A stretch of DNA of 40,762 nucleotides, taken from the NCBI GenBank assembly GCA_024643385.1, contig JAHEMZ010000019.1:1-40762 (forward strand), given 5' to 3'. Below the pieces are notes generated by a model. That model saw only the letters and a list, made by a program, of their open reading frames with translations. It searched no databases and was not told the origin of the DNA. The number at the start of each line of letters is the position of its first letter. Position 1 is the stretch's first letter. A program made the translations under genes and the position numbers. This document shows positions 1 to 8,399 of the stretch, piece after piece. Source of the DNA: Flavobacteriaceae bacterium (GTDB lineage: Bacteria > Bacteroidota > Bacteroidia > Flavobacteriales > Flavobacteriaceae).

Positions 1-1
1 T

Positions 2-1273
2 TTATCGCGTTGTCAAATATTTGATTTTAAGCGTATTACAGTTAGCGATATCAAAGAACAGTTATCCGACGTGGCGGCTGCGGAAGGAATTACTGCGGAA
101 GATGATGCCTTGCACATTATAGCACAAAAGGCAGACGGTGCTATGCGTGACGCCCTGTCAATTTTCGATCGGGTGGTAAGTTTTTCAGGAAAGAATTTGA
201 CGCGCATTGCCGTGACAGAAAACCTGAACGTACTGGATTATACTTACTATTTTGAGATCACCCGCTTGTTATTGGAAAATGATATTCCAAAGGTGTTAAT
301 GTCCTACGACGAAATTTTATCCAAAGGCTTTGACGGACACCATTTTATTTCCGGTCTCGCGTCACACTTCCGTGATTTATTAGTCTGTCACAATCAGGAT
401 ACCATTGCACTGTTAGAGGTTGGGGATCAAGTGAAGGAAATGTATTTAAAACAATCCAAAGAAGCACCTCAAGAATTTCTATTTGAAGCGATAGAACTGG
501 CTAACGATTGTGATCTCAAATACAAGAATAGTCGCAATCAACGATTACTGGTAGAACTTTGTTTACTGCAATTGGCGTCATTGACCTTTGCTTCTGAAAA
601 AAAAAAGTCCACTAAAGACCGTTTTGTAATTCCCCCCTCCCATTTTGCGGTTTCCCCGTTAAACCAAGTAAAAAAAGAGCCTGAAGCAGCCCCTGTTGAA
701 TTACCAGTAGCCGTAGAGTTACCTGTGGCAGAAGAAGTGATTACCGCAGTAGAGGAAACCTCTGAAACGACCAAAGTATATGAACGGCCTCAAATATTGG
801 CCGAACGAAATGCACAAAGAGTTTCGGCCTTATCGATGAAAAGCATTCAGAAGAAACACGAAATTAAAAAGGAATTGATTGCTCAACAGCCTTCCGCTGA
901 AGAATTACCTGTTGAAGATTTTACCGAAGGAGCTATGCTGTTGGCTTGGGAGGCCTATACGCAAAAGATCGAAAGTTTGGGTAAATTTAATATGCATTCA
1001 CACCTTACGATGGGAATTCCACGTCTCGAGGGAAATTTAATTCATCTGATATTTCCTAACGACACCATAAAAGTAGAGGTAGAAAGAGAAAAACACGAAT
1101 TATTGGATCATTTGCGTTCAACACTTAGCAATTATGAAATCGACCTCTCTATTGAGGTAGTTGAAAGTGAGATCAAACGATATGCCTATACCGCCAGAGA
1201 AAAATTTGAAAAATTAAAAGAAAAAAATCCTTTGATAGAAGCATTGAGGAAAGAATTTGATCTGGATGTTTAA
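2..1273 (+). CDS. dnaX: DNA polymerase III subunit gamma/tau, C-terminal part (5' truncated by window edge)
   Basis: The reading frame is open from base 2 to a TAA stop. It begins in the clamp-loader ATPase with LSRCQIFDFKRI, a signature of DnaX, followed by the conserved helical stretch ending ADGAMRDALSIFD. The GTG at position 71 lies inside the protein and is not a start. After the collar-like domain III (ending about position 590) comes a charged, low-complexity linker rich in K, E, P and V, then a folded C-terminal region to the stop, as in tau. DnaX oligomerises with HolA/HolB-type subunits to load the sliding clamp, and tau links the loader to the polymerase. A run of ten A at 597-606 and a run of seven A at 670-676 sit at the domain III/linker junction and may permit synthesis of a shorter gamma form. 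A MiaE-like gene follows after 11 bases. Confidence 0.95.
   Translation, partial: LSRCQIFDFKRITVSDIKEQLSDVAAAEGITAEDDALHIIAQKADGAMRDALSIFDRVVSFSGKNLTRIAVTENLNVLDYTYYFEITRLLLENDIPKVLMSYDEILSKGFDGHHFISGLASHFRDLLVCHNQDTIALLEVGDQVKEMYLKQSKEAPQEFLFEAIELANDCDLKYKNSRNQRLLVELCLLQLASLTFASEKKKSTKDRFVIPPSHFAVSPLNQVKKEPEAAPVELPVAVELPVAEEVITAVEETSETTKVYERPQILAERNAQRVSALSMKSIQKKHEIKKELIAQQPSAEELPVEDFTEGAMLLAWEAYTQKIESLGKFNMHSHLTMGIPRLEGNLIHLIFPNDTIKVEVEREKHELLDHLRSTLSNYEIDLSIEVVESEIKRYAYTAREKFEKLKEKNPLIEALRKEFDLDV
597..615 (+). promoter_or_regulatory. Candidate frameshift/slippage site in dnaX (A10 run with immediate -1 stop)
   Basis: Ten consecutive A bases (597-606) are followed by G. In the dnaX frame this reads GAA AAA AAA AAG, containing the heptamer A AAA AAG in the same phase as the E. 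coli dnaX slippery site. In the -1 frame translation continues GTC CAC TAA, stopping at 613-615. In the +1 frame it stops about eight codons later. The site lies just after domain III, where known gamma subunits end. No convincing upstream Shine-Dalgarno stimulator or strong downstream hairpin was seen, so transcriptional slippage is an equally good mechanism. Function is inferred. Confidence 0.55.
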
Positions 1274-1284
1274 ATTGTAAGATA

Positions 1285-1893
1285 ATGGAAGATAAAAAGG
1301 AACATATTAAAATGCTCGGACTTAAATTACCTACCGATCCACGTTGGGTAAACATTGTTGAGAAGAACATAGATGAGATCTTAACAGACCATGCCTATTG
1401 TGAGCAAAAAGCTGCGTCTACAGCTATATCCCTTATTATTGGATACCCTGAATACAAGGAATTGGTGAGTGAAATGACCTTGTTGGCTCAAGAAGAAATG
1501 AGTCATTTTAAAATGGTCCACGACCGGATTCTCGAAAGAGGTGAACATTTAGGCAGAGAGCGAAAAGATGCCTACGTGAACAAATTAAGAACCTATTTCC
1601 CTAAAGGCGGCAGTCGTAATACACATCTGATTCAGAAATTACTTTACGCTGCTTTGATTGAAGCACGCAGCTGTGAGCGATTCCGATTGTTAAGCGAAGA
1701 ATTAAAAGACAAGGAACTCGCCGATTTCTATCGAAAGTTGATGATCAGTGAGGCTAATCATTATACAATGTTCTTAAGTTTTGCTCGTCAGTACGGAAAT
1801 CGCGAAGAAGTTGACCAGATGTGGCAAGGACTACTTGCGTTTGAAGCTGAAATAATGAAGGATCTAGGCAAAGAAGAAACTGTCCATGGTTAG
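1285..1893 (+). CDS. miaE: tRNA-(ms2io6A)-hydroxylase, MiaE family
   Basis: A 202-residue diiron ferritin-like protein. Visible diiron ligands follow the family pattern: E in DHAYCEQKAA, the ExxH of EEMSHF, E in EARSCERFRLL, and the second ExxH in SEANHY. MiaE hydroxylates the isopentenyl group of 2-methylthio-N6-isopentenyladenosine at position 37 of tRNAs. The first ATG gives nine extra residues; the ATG at 1312 (MLGLKLPTDPRW) is where many family members begin and could be the true start. It is 11 bases downstream of dnaX and probably co-transcribed. Its stop overlaps the stop of the convergent ppx gene by four bases, so no terminator separates the two. Confidence 0.88.
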   Translation: MEDKKEHIKMLGLKLPTDPRWVNIVEKNIDEILTDHAYCEQKAASTAISLIIGYPEYKELVSEMTLLAQEEMSHFKMVHDRILERGEHLGRERKDAYVNKLRTYFPKGGSRNTHLIQKLLYAALIEARSCERFRLLSEELKDKELADFYRKLMISEANHYTMFLSFARQYGNREEVDQMWQGLLAFEAEIMKDLGKEETVHG

Positions 1894-2801
1894 AAAAGCT
1901 TCGGCCCGCTTGTTAATTTCTCGTTATACAAGCTTTTTACGATACCATCTGCCAATCCTATTTTTGGCACATACATGTTTTTAGCACGGCTCCATTTCAT
2001 AGCGGAGAGATATATCTTTGTTGCCGGTATAATTACGTCGGCTCGATCGGGATTCATTTCAAGTTCATAAATGCGTTCGTGGTATGTATACGATTTTAGC
2101 TTTTCGTAATAATTAGCTAAAAAGAAATAACTCAAAGGTCTGCCTATCTTTTTCCCGCTGGTGCTGTAGATGCTGTTTATATTCCCTCCCGATCCAATAA
2201 CGTTCACACTTTCGTATTTCTTAGTGTAATTTACGATCCAGTCTCGTACTTCATCCCAACTATTCTCGCGAACCATGTCATTTAAGATACGAACAGTTCC
2301 CAACTTAAAAGATTTCGAGGCTACCACATTTCCTTCCGCAAACACAGTAAATTCTGTACTTCCACCTCCCACGTCTACATAAAGGAAGACCCTTTCAGAA
2401 TCGATAAGATCCCTTAAATCTGTAGAGGCAATGATCGTGGCTTCAATATCACCGTCAATGATCTCAATATCCACCCCGGTTAACTCTTTTATCTTTTGAG
2501 CTACTTCTACTCCATTTTCAGCTTCGCGCATGGCAGAAGTCGCGCAGGCCCTAAATTTAATAACATTGTGTGTCTTTATTAGAAGATGAAAAGCATTCAT
2601 AGCATCTACCATCCTCTTAAAATTCTTTTCTGAAATTTTTCCTTCCAAAAATACATCCGCCCCCAATCGAATAGGCACCCGTACCAAAGAGGTTTTCTTG
2701 AACCTGGGAGGACGCTCCCCCATTTCAGTAACCGTAGCAATTAGTAACCGAATGGCGTTAGAACCAATATCTATCGCCGCGTATTTTTCAATGTTTAGCA
2801 A
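1890..2801 (-). CDS. ppx: Exopolyphosphatase / guanosine pentaphosphatase family protein (Ppx/GppA)
   Basis: A 303-residue protein of the ASKHA (actin-like) fold. The N-terminal phosphate-binding motif AAIDIGSNAIRLLI and the second motif DVGGGSTEFTVF are intact. The length matches the short Ppx/GppA forms that lack the C-terminal HD domain. Such proteins release phosphate from the ends of polyphosphate or hydrolyse pppGpp; which substrate is used here cannot be told from sequence. The start appears to be TTG at 2801-2799: an in-frame TAA lies two codons upstream and the next ATG would delete the phosphate-binding motif. It starts one base after the ppk stop, which implies translation coupled to polyphosphate kinase. 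Confidence 0.9.
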   Translation of the reverse strand: MLNIEKYAAIDIGSNAIRLLIATVTEMGERPPRFKKTSLVRVPIRLGADVFLEGKISEKNFKRMVDAMNAFHLLIKTHNVIKFRACATSAMREAENGVEVAQKIKELTGVDIEIIDGDIEATIIASTDLRDLIDSERVFLYVDVGGGSTEFTVFAEGNVVASKSFKLGTVRILNDMVRENSWDEVRDWIVNYTKKYESVNVIGSGGNINSIYSTSGKKIGRPLSYFFLANYYEKLKSYTYHERIYELEMNPDRADVIIPATKIYLSAMKWSRAKNMYVPKIGLADGIVKSLYNEKLTSGPKLF

Positions 2802-2802
2802 A

Positions 2803-4890
2803 TCAGTTTAGTTTTTGTAAATAATAATCATATAACGCCAATTGTGATCGAACTTCAGGTTTATCATTTCTCACATAATAATTATCCTGCTTCTCTGAAA
2901 TAATTCTGGCTTTCACATTGTCACTCCAGCAAATTTCAAAAGTATCTAATAGTTCCTGTTTAATATCTTCATCATAGATCGGACAGGTGATCTCAACCCG
3001 TGAATCCAGATTTCTACCCATAAAATCTGCTGAAGAAATATAGAACTTGGATTGGCCCCCATTATCAAAGATGTATAATCTTGGATGCTCCAGGAATTTG
3101 TCTACAATACTTATCACTTCAATATTTTCGCTCATCCCCTTAACTCCCGGGATCAAAGAACAAATACCTCTGACAATTAATTGAATTTGAACCCCGGCTT
3201 TACTTGCTGCATACAATTTATCGATCATTTTATAATCTGATAAACTATTCAATTTAAGCTTAATTCCACTGGATAGCCCATTTTTCTTATTTTCAATTTC
3301 CTTTTCAATCAAATGATAAAAAGCATTTCGAGTATAATGTGGGGACACAATAAGGTGTCGATATTTCTTAACCTGATAATTCACCTCAAAAAAGTTAAAC
3401 ACTTTATTGATCTCTTTACTTATACCTTCATGAGCTGTGAAAAGCGTTAGATCGGTATAAATCTTAGCGGTAGACTCATTAAAATTACCGGTACTGATAA
3501 AAGAATAGCGTTTTAGTTTCCCATGTTCCATCCGTTCCACCACACAAGCTTTACAATGTACTTTAAGGCCCTTCACGCCAAATATCAATTTCACCCCCTC
3601 TTCCTGCATTTGCTCTGCATAACTTATATTGGCCACTTCGTCAAAACGAGCCCGAAGTTCTATCTGTACCGTTACATCCTTTCCGTTTTTTGCGGCATTG
3701 ATCAAGGAACTGGCAATATGTGAAACCTCTGCCAAGCGGTATATGGTAATTTTTATGGAATGCACTTTTGGGTCTAATGCAGCTTCGCGAAGAAACTTTA
3801 CCACATAACTAAATGTATGATAAGGCGCATATAACATATAGTCCTTCTTTGCGATCTTATCCAATAAACTACCTTGTAAACTTAGCCCCGGTATTGGAAG
3901 CGGTTCTTTAACGTCATATAGCAAATCTTTCCGCCCCAAATTTGGGAATTTCATATAATCCCTTCGATTGTGATATCTACCGCCGGGAATAATACTATCC
4001 ATGGTATCAATACCCATCTTATTCATTAAATATTGAAGAGTATCCTTATCTATGCTACTGTCGTATACAAATCGAACCGGATCTCCCGAACTGCGCCTGG
4101 CGACACTTTTGGAAATTTTTTCCAAAAAACTTCTACTCAAATCGGAATCGATATCCAGCTCCGCATCTCGCGTGATCTTGATCATATGCGCAGCAATACT
4201 TTCGTAGTAAAAAATGCTAAAAATATTTCCCAGGCAATGGCGAATTAGATCATCTAGTATGATAATGTATTTCTTTCCATCTTCCTCAGGTAAGACCACA
4301 AATCGGTCGATCACTCTCGGAATTTCAATTAAAGCGTAATTAATTTTCGATTTGAAGGTTTCATCTTCCTCCTGCATCACCATTCGAACTGCCAAATACG
4401 CAGCACTATCCTTTAACATCGGGAATTCTTCCAATTCAGACAGCATGATAGTAACCAATGCAGGGCTCACCACTCTGATAAAATACTCCGAAATGAACTT
4501 GCTTTGTGAAGGTGAGATCTGGGTTTCGTCTATGATATGAATATCCTTTTTCCCCAATTCAATTTCTATATCTTTAAGGATCTCAAGACTCATATGCTGT
4601 TGATCGATTACGGTTTGGGTAATCTCTTCGAGCAACTCTGCCGCAGCAACACCTCCCAATTCGCTTCTTCCTACTTTTCCGGCTTCAACAATTCGCTTGA
4701 TGGTAGCATACCGTACCTTAAAGAATTCGTCCAAATTATTTGAGAAGATACCGAGGAATCTTAAACGCTCCAAAAGGGGAACCGAAGGATCCTCTGCTTC
4801 TTGCAGTACCCTTCCATTGAATTGCAACCAACTTAGATCACGATTGATATATTTTTGTTGCTTATGTTTGGTAACGATTATTCCTTTCAT
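2803..4890 (-). CDS. ppk: Polyphosphate kinase 1
   Basis: A 695-residue PPK1, the usual family length. It makes polyphosphate reversibly from ATP via a phosphohistidine. The N-terminal domain begins YINRDLSWLQFNGRVLQEA. The C-terminal PLD-like catalytic domains show KVHCKACVV, which contains the expected autophosphorylated His, then STGNFNESTAKIYTD, and SADFMGRNLDSRVEI in the second domain. The longer frame reaching 4950 starts inside sixA. I chose the ATG at 4890 because it forms an ATGA overlap with the sixA stop, typical of translational coupling. The order is sixA-ppk-ppx. Confidence 0.95.
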   Translation of the reverse strand: MKGIIVTKHKQQKYINRDLSWLQFNGRVLQEAEDPSVPLLERLRFLGIFSNNLDEFFKVRYATIKRIVEAGKVGRSELGGVAAAELLEEITQTVIDQQHMSLEILKDIEIELGKKDIHIIDETQISPSQSKFISEYFIRVVSPALVTIMLSELEEFPMLKDSAAYLAVRMVMQEEDETFKSKINYALIEIPRVIDRFVVLPEEDGKKYIIILDDLIRHCLGNIFSIFYYESIAAHMIKITRDAELDIDSDLSRSFLEKISKSVARRSSGDPVRFVYDSSIDKDTLQYLMNKMGIDTMDSIIPGGRYHNRRDYMKFPNLGRKDLLYDVKEPLPIPGLSLQGSLLDKIAKKDYMLYAPYHTFSYVVKFLREAALDPKVHSIKITIYRLAEVSHIASSLINAAKNGKDVTVQIELRARFDEVANISYAEQMQEEGVKLIFGVKGLKVHCKACVVERMEHGKLKRYSFISTGNFNESTAKIYTDLTLFTAHEGISKEINKVFNFFEVNYQVKKYRHLIVSPHYTRNAFYHLIEKEIENKKNGLSSGIKLKLNSLSDYKMIDKLYAASKAGVQIQLIVRGICSLIPGVKGMSENIEVISIVDKFLEHPRLYIFDNGGQSKFYISSADFMGRNLDSRVEITCPIYDEDIKQELLDTFEICWSDNVKARIISEKQDNYYVRNDKPEVRSQLALYDYYLQKLN

Positions 4891-5375
4891 TTCTTTAGAT
4901 CTCTTGGAAATACGGTTTCTATCGTAATTCCTGTAGTGATGTTGCTCCACTGGTCTTCAGTGAATTGTATTTTAACAAAGCCGCAGGTTGGTACATTATC
5001 AATATACTTATTTCCCATCATATTTGCAACGGATGTAAACGCATGATTATGGCCCACAATTAAGACAGTATGGTAATCATCACTTAAATTTTTAATAATC
5101 TCCATTACTTTTTGTCCGCTGAAATCATACAAATTAGGAGTAACCTTAAAATTGATGTCAGAAACGCCAAAAGCATCCTTAAAATATTGCGCCGTAGCCA
5201 TCGCCCTCACAGCATCACTGGTGACAATTTGCTGTGGAGCATTAAAATTTTCAGCAACATATTGTGCGACCAAGCTCCCATCTTGATTTCCTCGTTCTTT
5301 TAAAGGGCGCTTGTGATCAATTACATCAAACTCCCATGAAGATTTGGCGTGTCTCACCATATACAATGTCTTCAT
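4887..5375 (-). CDS. sixA: SixA-like histidine phosphatase
   Basis: A 162-residue histidine phosphatase superfamily protein. The catalytic motif is MVRHAKSSWE at the N-terminus, and the second histidine lies in VLIVGHNHAF. SixA in E. coli acts on phosphohistidine of PTS-related proteins, but Bacteroidota homologues are uncharacterised and could act on other phosphoesters or phosphohistidines. Its ATGA overlap with ppk, whose enzyme works through a phosphohistidine, suggests a function linked to polyphosphate. A short inverted repeat (ACTTAA/TTAAGT) lies just before its ATG. The pdxH stop is 25 bases upstream. Confidence 0.88.
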   Translation of the reverse strand: MKTLYMVRHAKSSWEFDVIDHKRPLKERGNQDGSLVAQYVAENFNAPQQIVTSDAVRAMATAQYFKDAFGVSDINFKVTPNLYDFSGQKVMEIIKNLSDDYHTVLIVGHNHAFTSVANMMGNKYIDNVPTCGFVKIQFTEDQWSNITTGITIETVFPRDLKK

Positions 5376-5400
5376 AACTTAATGCTTTTAAGTGTTATGC

Positions 5401-6045
5401 TTAAGGGGCAAGTCTTTCAATGACCCAGTCATAGCCCTCCATTCGGTAACGAAACCGGTCATGAAGTCGATTGGGTCGACCTTGCCAAAATTCAAATTCT
5501 ATAGGTCTCACCAGATATCCACCCCAATCCTCAGGCTTAGGCACTTCTTGCCCTTCATAATTCTCTTCCAGGGCCTTTAGTTCATTTTCTAAGACATCGC
5601 GGTTGGGGATAACGGTGCTTTGATGGCTGACCAAAGCACCTAACTGACTTCCTTTCGGGCGTGAAGCAAAATAATTCTTCGAATCAGACTCACTCGTCGG
5701 CTCAGCGGTTCCTTTGATAATTACCTGCCGTTCAATATTGGGCCAAAAGAAAGATAAACAAACTTTGTTGTGGACTGTAATTGACTTTCCTTTTTCGCTG
5801 TTGTAGTTGGTGTAAAAATAAAACCCGTTTTCATCGTACTTTTTTAAAAGCACCACTCTTCCTTTAGGGAATCCATCCACTCCCAAGGTAGAGAGTGTCA
5901 CGGCATTTACTTCATCTACACCACCGGCATTCTGAACATTATAGAACCAAGTGCGAAATTGTTGAAATGGATTAGGATCTACCGATTCTTCATCCAGAGA
6001 TCCATGTTTGTAGTTTTTACGATAATCGTGTAGATTGTCACGCAT
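5401..6045 (-). CDS. pdxH: Pyridoxamine/pyridoxine 5'-phosphate oxidase
   Basis: A 214-residue FMN-dependent oxidase that makes pyridoxal 5'-phosphate in the vitamin B6 salvage and synthesis pathway. Family landmarks are the FMN-binding stretches GRVVLLKKYDENGFYFYTNY and SEKGKSI, the region SRPKGSQLGALVSHQS, and the C-terminal signature FEFWQGRPNRLHDRFRY. Length and start (ATG at 6045) agree with the family. It lies 79 bases after rnz on the same strand. The upstream gap holds no perfect -7 motif, so it may be read from the rnz transcript. Confidence 0.95.
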   Translation of the reverse strand: MRDNLHDYRKNYKHGSLDEESVDPNPFQQFRTWFYNVQNAGGVDEVNAVTLSTLGVDGFPKGRVVLLKKYDENGFYFYTNYNSEKGKSITVHNKVCLSFFWPNIERQVIIKGTAEPTSESDSKNYFASRPKGSQLGALVSHQSTVIPNRDVLENELKALEENYEGQEVPKPEDWGGYLVRPIEFEFWQGRPNRLHDRFRYRMEGYDWVIERLAP

Positions 6046-6124
6046 AGCTAGCCATTAATAGTTGCAAGTTACAAGTTTTACGGATGAAGGTAATGAAGCA
6101 ACGATTTAAATTTGGGTTAAATTG

Positions 6125-7033
6125 TTAATCAATAACAAAAACTTTCCCATCAGCTGCTAATTCAACCTTCTTGAAGTGTTCCTGTGCTTCCTTTCGAAAC
6201 AATTCAAAATCTGAATAACGTCCCGAATAATGCCCTAATAGTAAGGTGCCTACTTGCGCTTCTTTTGCAATTTGACCCGCTTGCTCCGCTGTACTGTGCT
6301 TCGTTTTCTCACAAAGATGCACATGGGTCTTTAGAAAGGTAGATTCATGGTACAAAATGGTCGAACCTTTGATCTGAGGCACGATAGAAGGATCATATGC
6401 GGTATCGCTGCAAAAAGCATAACTTTTCACAGGATCCGGGTCGTGGGTAACGGATTTGTTGGCGATCTCTTTTCCTTCCCTGTTCTTTACATTAAACCCT
6501 TGCTTTAGCTTCGGAAAGTAAGATTGGTCAATTTTAGCATTCACCGCAGCCGTTACATCCAATTTCCGCTCACCTTTTTTTTCTTTAAATAGGAAACCAT
6601 TGGTATAAACTCTGTGATCTAAAGGAATAGTATGAACAGTTAATTGATCGTCCTCAAATATTTGTTCCGGTAAATTTCCCTCCAATTCGTGGAATAATAG
6701 TGGGTAATTTGTCCAACTATTACCCAATTTCAATTGTAAGGTGATCACCTCCTTGATCCCTTTTGGCCCATAGATGTGAAGCTCTGCCTCTCGACCCAAA
6801 AGTCGGAAGGTGGAAATAAGTCCAATCAATCCAAAGAAATGATCACCATGCAAATGTGAAATAAAAATATGCTTTATCCGTGAAAATTTCACTTTACATC
6901 GACGTAATTGAATTTGTGTCCCTTCTCCACAGTCAATCAAGAACATATGTCCTTTGACTTCCAACACCTGTGACGTAGGATTATGATTTGCACGAGGGGT
7001 AGCTGAATGACAACCTAAGATGGTTAATTTCAA
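6125..7033 (-). CDS. rnz: Ribonuclease Z (tRNase Z)
   Basis: A 302-residue metallo-beta-lactamase-fold endonuclease that cuts 3' trailers from pre-tRNAs. The zinc-binding motif HLHGDH is followed by FFGLIGLI, and later ligands include the D of CSDTAYD and the H of LLLGHYSGRYSD. A flexible-arm region (about residues 155-185) is present. The start is TTG at 7033-7031 (MKLTILGCHSATPR); no in-frame ATG lies nearby and homologues begin at this point. It is encoded after pyrR-pyrB-STAS on the same strand, but a 101-base gap separates it from the STAS-like gene. Confidence 0.93.
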   Translation of the reverse strand: MKLTILGCHSATPRANHNPTSQVLEVKGHMFLIDCGEGTQIQLRRCKVKFSRIKHIFISHLHGDHFFGLIGLISTFRLLGREAELHIYGPKGIKEVITLQLKLGNSWTNYPLLFHELEGNLPEQIFEDDQLTVHTIPLDHRVYTNGFLFKEKKGERKLDVTAAVNAKIDQSYFPKLKQGFNVKNREGKEIANKSVTHDPDPVKSYAFCSDTAYDPSIVPQIKGSTILYHESTFLKTHVHLCEKTKHSTAEQAGQIAKEAQVGTLLLGHYSGRYSDFELFRKEAQEHFKKVELAADGKVFVID

Positions 7034-7134
7034 AATGGCACGGTTAAAAATTATAGGTAAAGAACTCTTTATACTTTTGCAGGAATTCTACCGAAAGATA
7101 AAAAATGGTGCTTGATCTGCCAATGATCTCCCGA

Positions 7135-7470
7135 TTAAAAACCTAAATCACGTTCGATCTCTTCCATTTCAATAATATCTTCCGCTTCTTGAAGGGTGGG
7201 TACAACAACCAGTTCTTCGGGGATTTCGTCTGGATCTACTGCGCTATTGATGATAACAAAAGAATTCTTGGCCGAACGGTGTGCATTGGAAAGAATCAGA
7301 AGTTCTAATAATTCATCTAAGGTAATATGGGTATATTTCAAAAGATCGATGACGACATTCTTCCCTTGGTAATGTTTTATAATCTGTTGTTGTAAAAAGG
7401 GAACAAAATCGGCGTAAGCACCCCTATCATCTGAAAGAATAACACAATTATTTCCGACGTCAATCTTCAT
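7135..7470 (-). CDS. STAS-like domain protein of unknown function
   Basis: A 111-residue soluble acidic protein. Hydrophobic beta-strand/helix alternation, with KNVVIDLLKYTHITLDELLE followed by NSFVIINS, resembles the STAS fold of anti-sigma-factor antagonists, with a strongly acidic C-terminus. Its start is one base after the pyrB stop, so it is likely translated with pyrB. It then precedes rnz by about 100 bases. No clear phosphorylatable serine in the canonical STAS loop can be assigned. The name is a fold resemblance only; partner and role are unknown. Confidence 0.7.
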   Translation of the reverse strand: MKIDVGNNCVILSDDRGAYADFVPFLQQQIIKHYQGKNVVIDLLKYTHITLDELLELLILSNAHRSAKNSFVIINSAVDPDEIPEELVVVPTLQEAEDIIEMEEIERDLGF

Positions 7471-7471
7471 G

Positions 7472-8398
7472 TTACTTAATTTTGGAAGCTAATAGGTAAA
7501 TTACCGCCATCCGAACAGCCACTCCATTTTGAACCTGATCCAAGATGATCGCTTGTTTACTATCGGCTACATCGCTTGTTATTTCCACTCCGCGATTGAT
7601 TGGTCCCGGGTGCATGATAACTATTTCTTTTTCTAAAGAATCCAGGATCTTCTTTGTCAATCCAAATTGCTGTGCATATTCACGGGTAGAGGGAAAATAA
7701 CTGATATCCATACGCTCGTTCTGGACCCGCAACATATTGGCGACATCACACCACTCCAACGCTTTGATCAGATTTGGTTCCACATGAACCCCTAATTTTT
7801 CTATATATTTAGGTATAAGCGTCTTAGGTCCACAAACCTTAACCTTAGCTCCAAGTTTTTGTAGGGCAAATATGTTAGACAAAGCAACTCTAGAATGTAA
7901 AATATCTCCAACGATCACTACTTTTTTTCCGGTCACATCTCCCAGTCGCTCGCGAATACTGAAACAATCCAACAAAGCTTGCGTAGGATGTTCATGCGCT
8001 CCGTCACCTGCATTTACTATGCTCGCTTTAATATGCTTTGAAAGAAAGACGCCCGCACCCGGGTTTGGGTGTCGCATCACTACCATATCCACTTTCATGG
8101 ATAAAATATTATTCACAGTATCTATGAGGGTTTCCCCTTTTTTTACAGAAGAAGATGAAGCTGCGAAGTTAATGACATCGGCTGAAAGTCTTTTTTCGGC
8201 CAGCTCAAAGGAAAGCCTTGTACGGGTACTATTTTCAAAAAATAAATTGGCTATAGTAATGTCTCGCAGCGAAGGAACCTTTTTGATCGGTCGGTTTATC
8301 ACTTCCTTAAAATGATCGGCTGTTTCAAAAATGAGTTGTATATCATTTTCGGTGATATCTTTAATTCCCAGTAAGTGGTTGACACTTAATTCACTCAT
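7472..8398 (-). CDS. pyrB: Aspartate carbamoyltransferase catalytic subunit
   Basis: A 308-residue transcarbamylase that joins carbamoyl phosphate and aspartate, the first committed step of pyrimidine synthesis. The carbamoyl-phosphate motif ENSTRTRLSFELAEKRL is intact, as are MRHPNPGA, HPTQALLD in the hinge, and the aspartate-side motif MHPGPINRGVEI. A TTG four codons upstream would overlap pyrR; the ATG at 8398 is preferred because it begins one base after the pyrR stop. No pyrI is adjacent. The operon order is pyrR-pyrB-STAS. Confidence 0.95.
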   Translation of the reverse strand: MSELSVNHLLGIKDITENDIQLIFETADHFKEVINRPIKKVPSLRDITIANLFFENSTRTRLSFELAEKRLSADVINFAASSSSVKKGETLIDTVNNILSMKVDMVVMRHPNPGAGVFLSKHIKASIVNAGDGAHEHPTQALLDCFSIRERLGDVTGKKVVIVGDILHSRVALSNIFALQKLGAKVKVCGPKTLIPKYIEKLGVHVEPNLIKALEWCDVANMLRVQNERMDISYFPSTREYAQQFGLTKKILDSLEKEIVIMHPGPINRGVEITSDVADSKQAIILDQVQNGVAVRMAVIYLLASKIK

Positions 8399-8399
8399 A

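Noticed and set aside
1890-1893. The four-base overlap of miaE and ppx stops as a sign of a sequencing error
   Set aside because: Both proteins are full length and end normally; convergent overlaps of this size are ordinary.
4891-4950. Upstream extension of ppk to a start at 4950
   Set aside because: It lies inside sixA, and the ATG at 4890 forms a coupled ATGA with the sixA stop and matches family length.
7872-8315. A 147-codon open frame on + opposite pyrB
   Set aside because: It is antisense to the conserved catalytic core of pyrB, has no recognisable domain, and codon use follows from the opposite gene.
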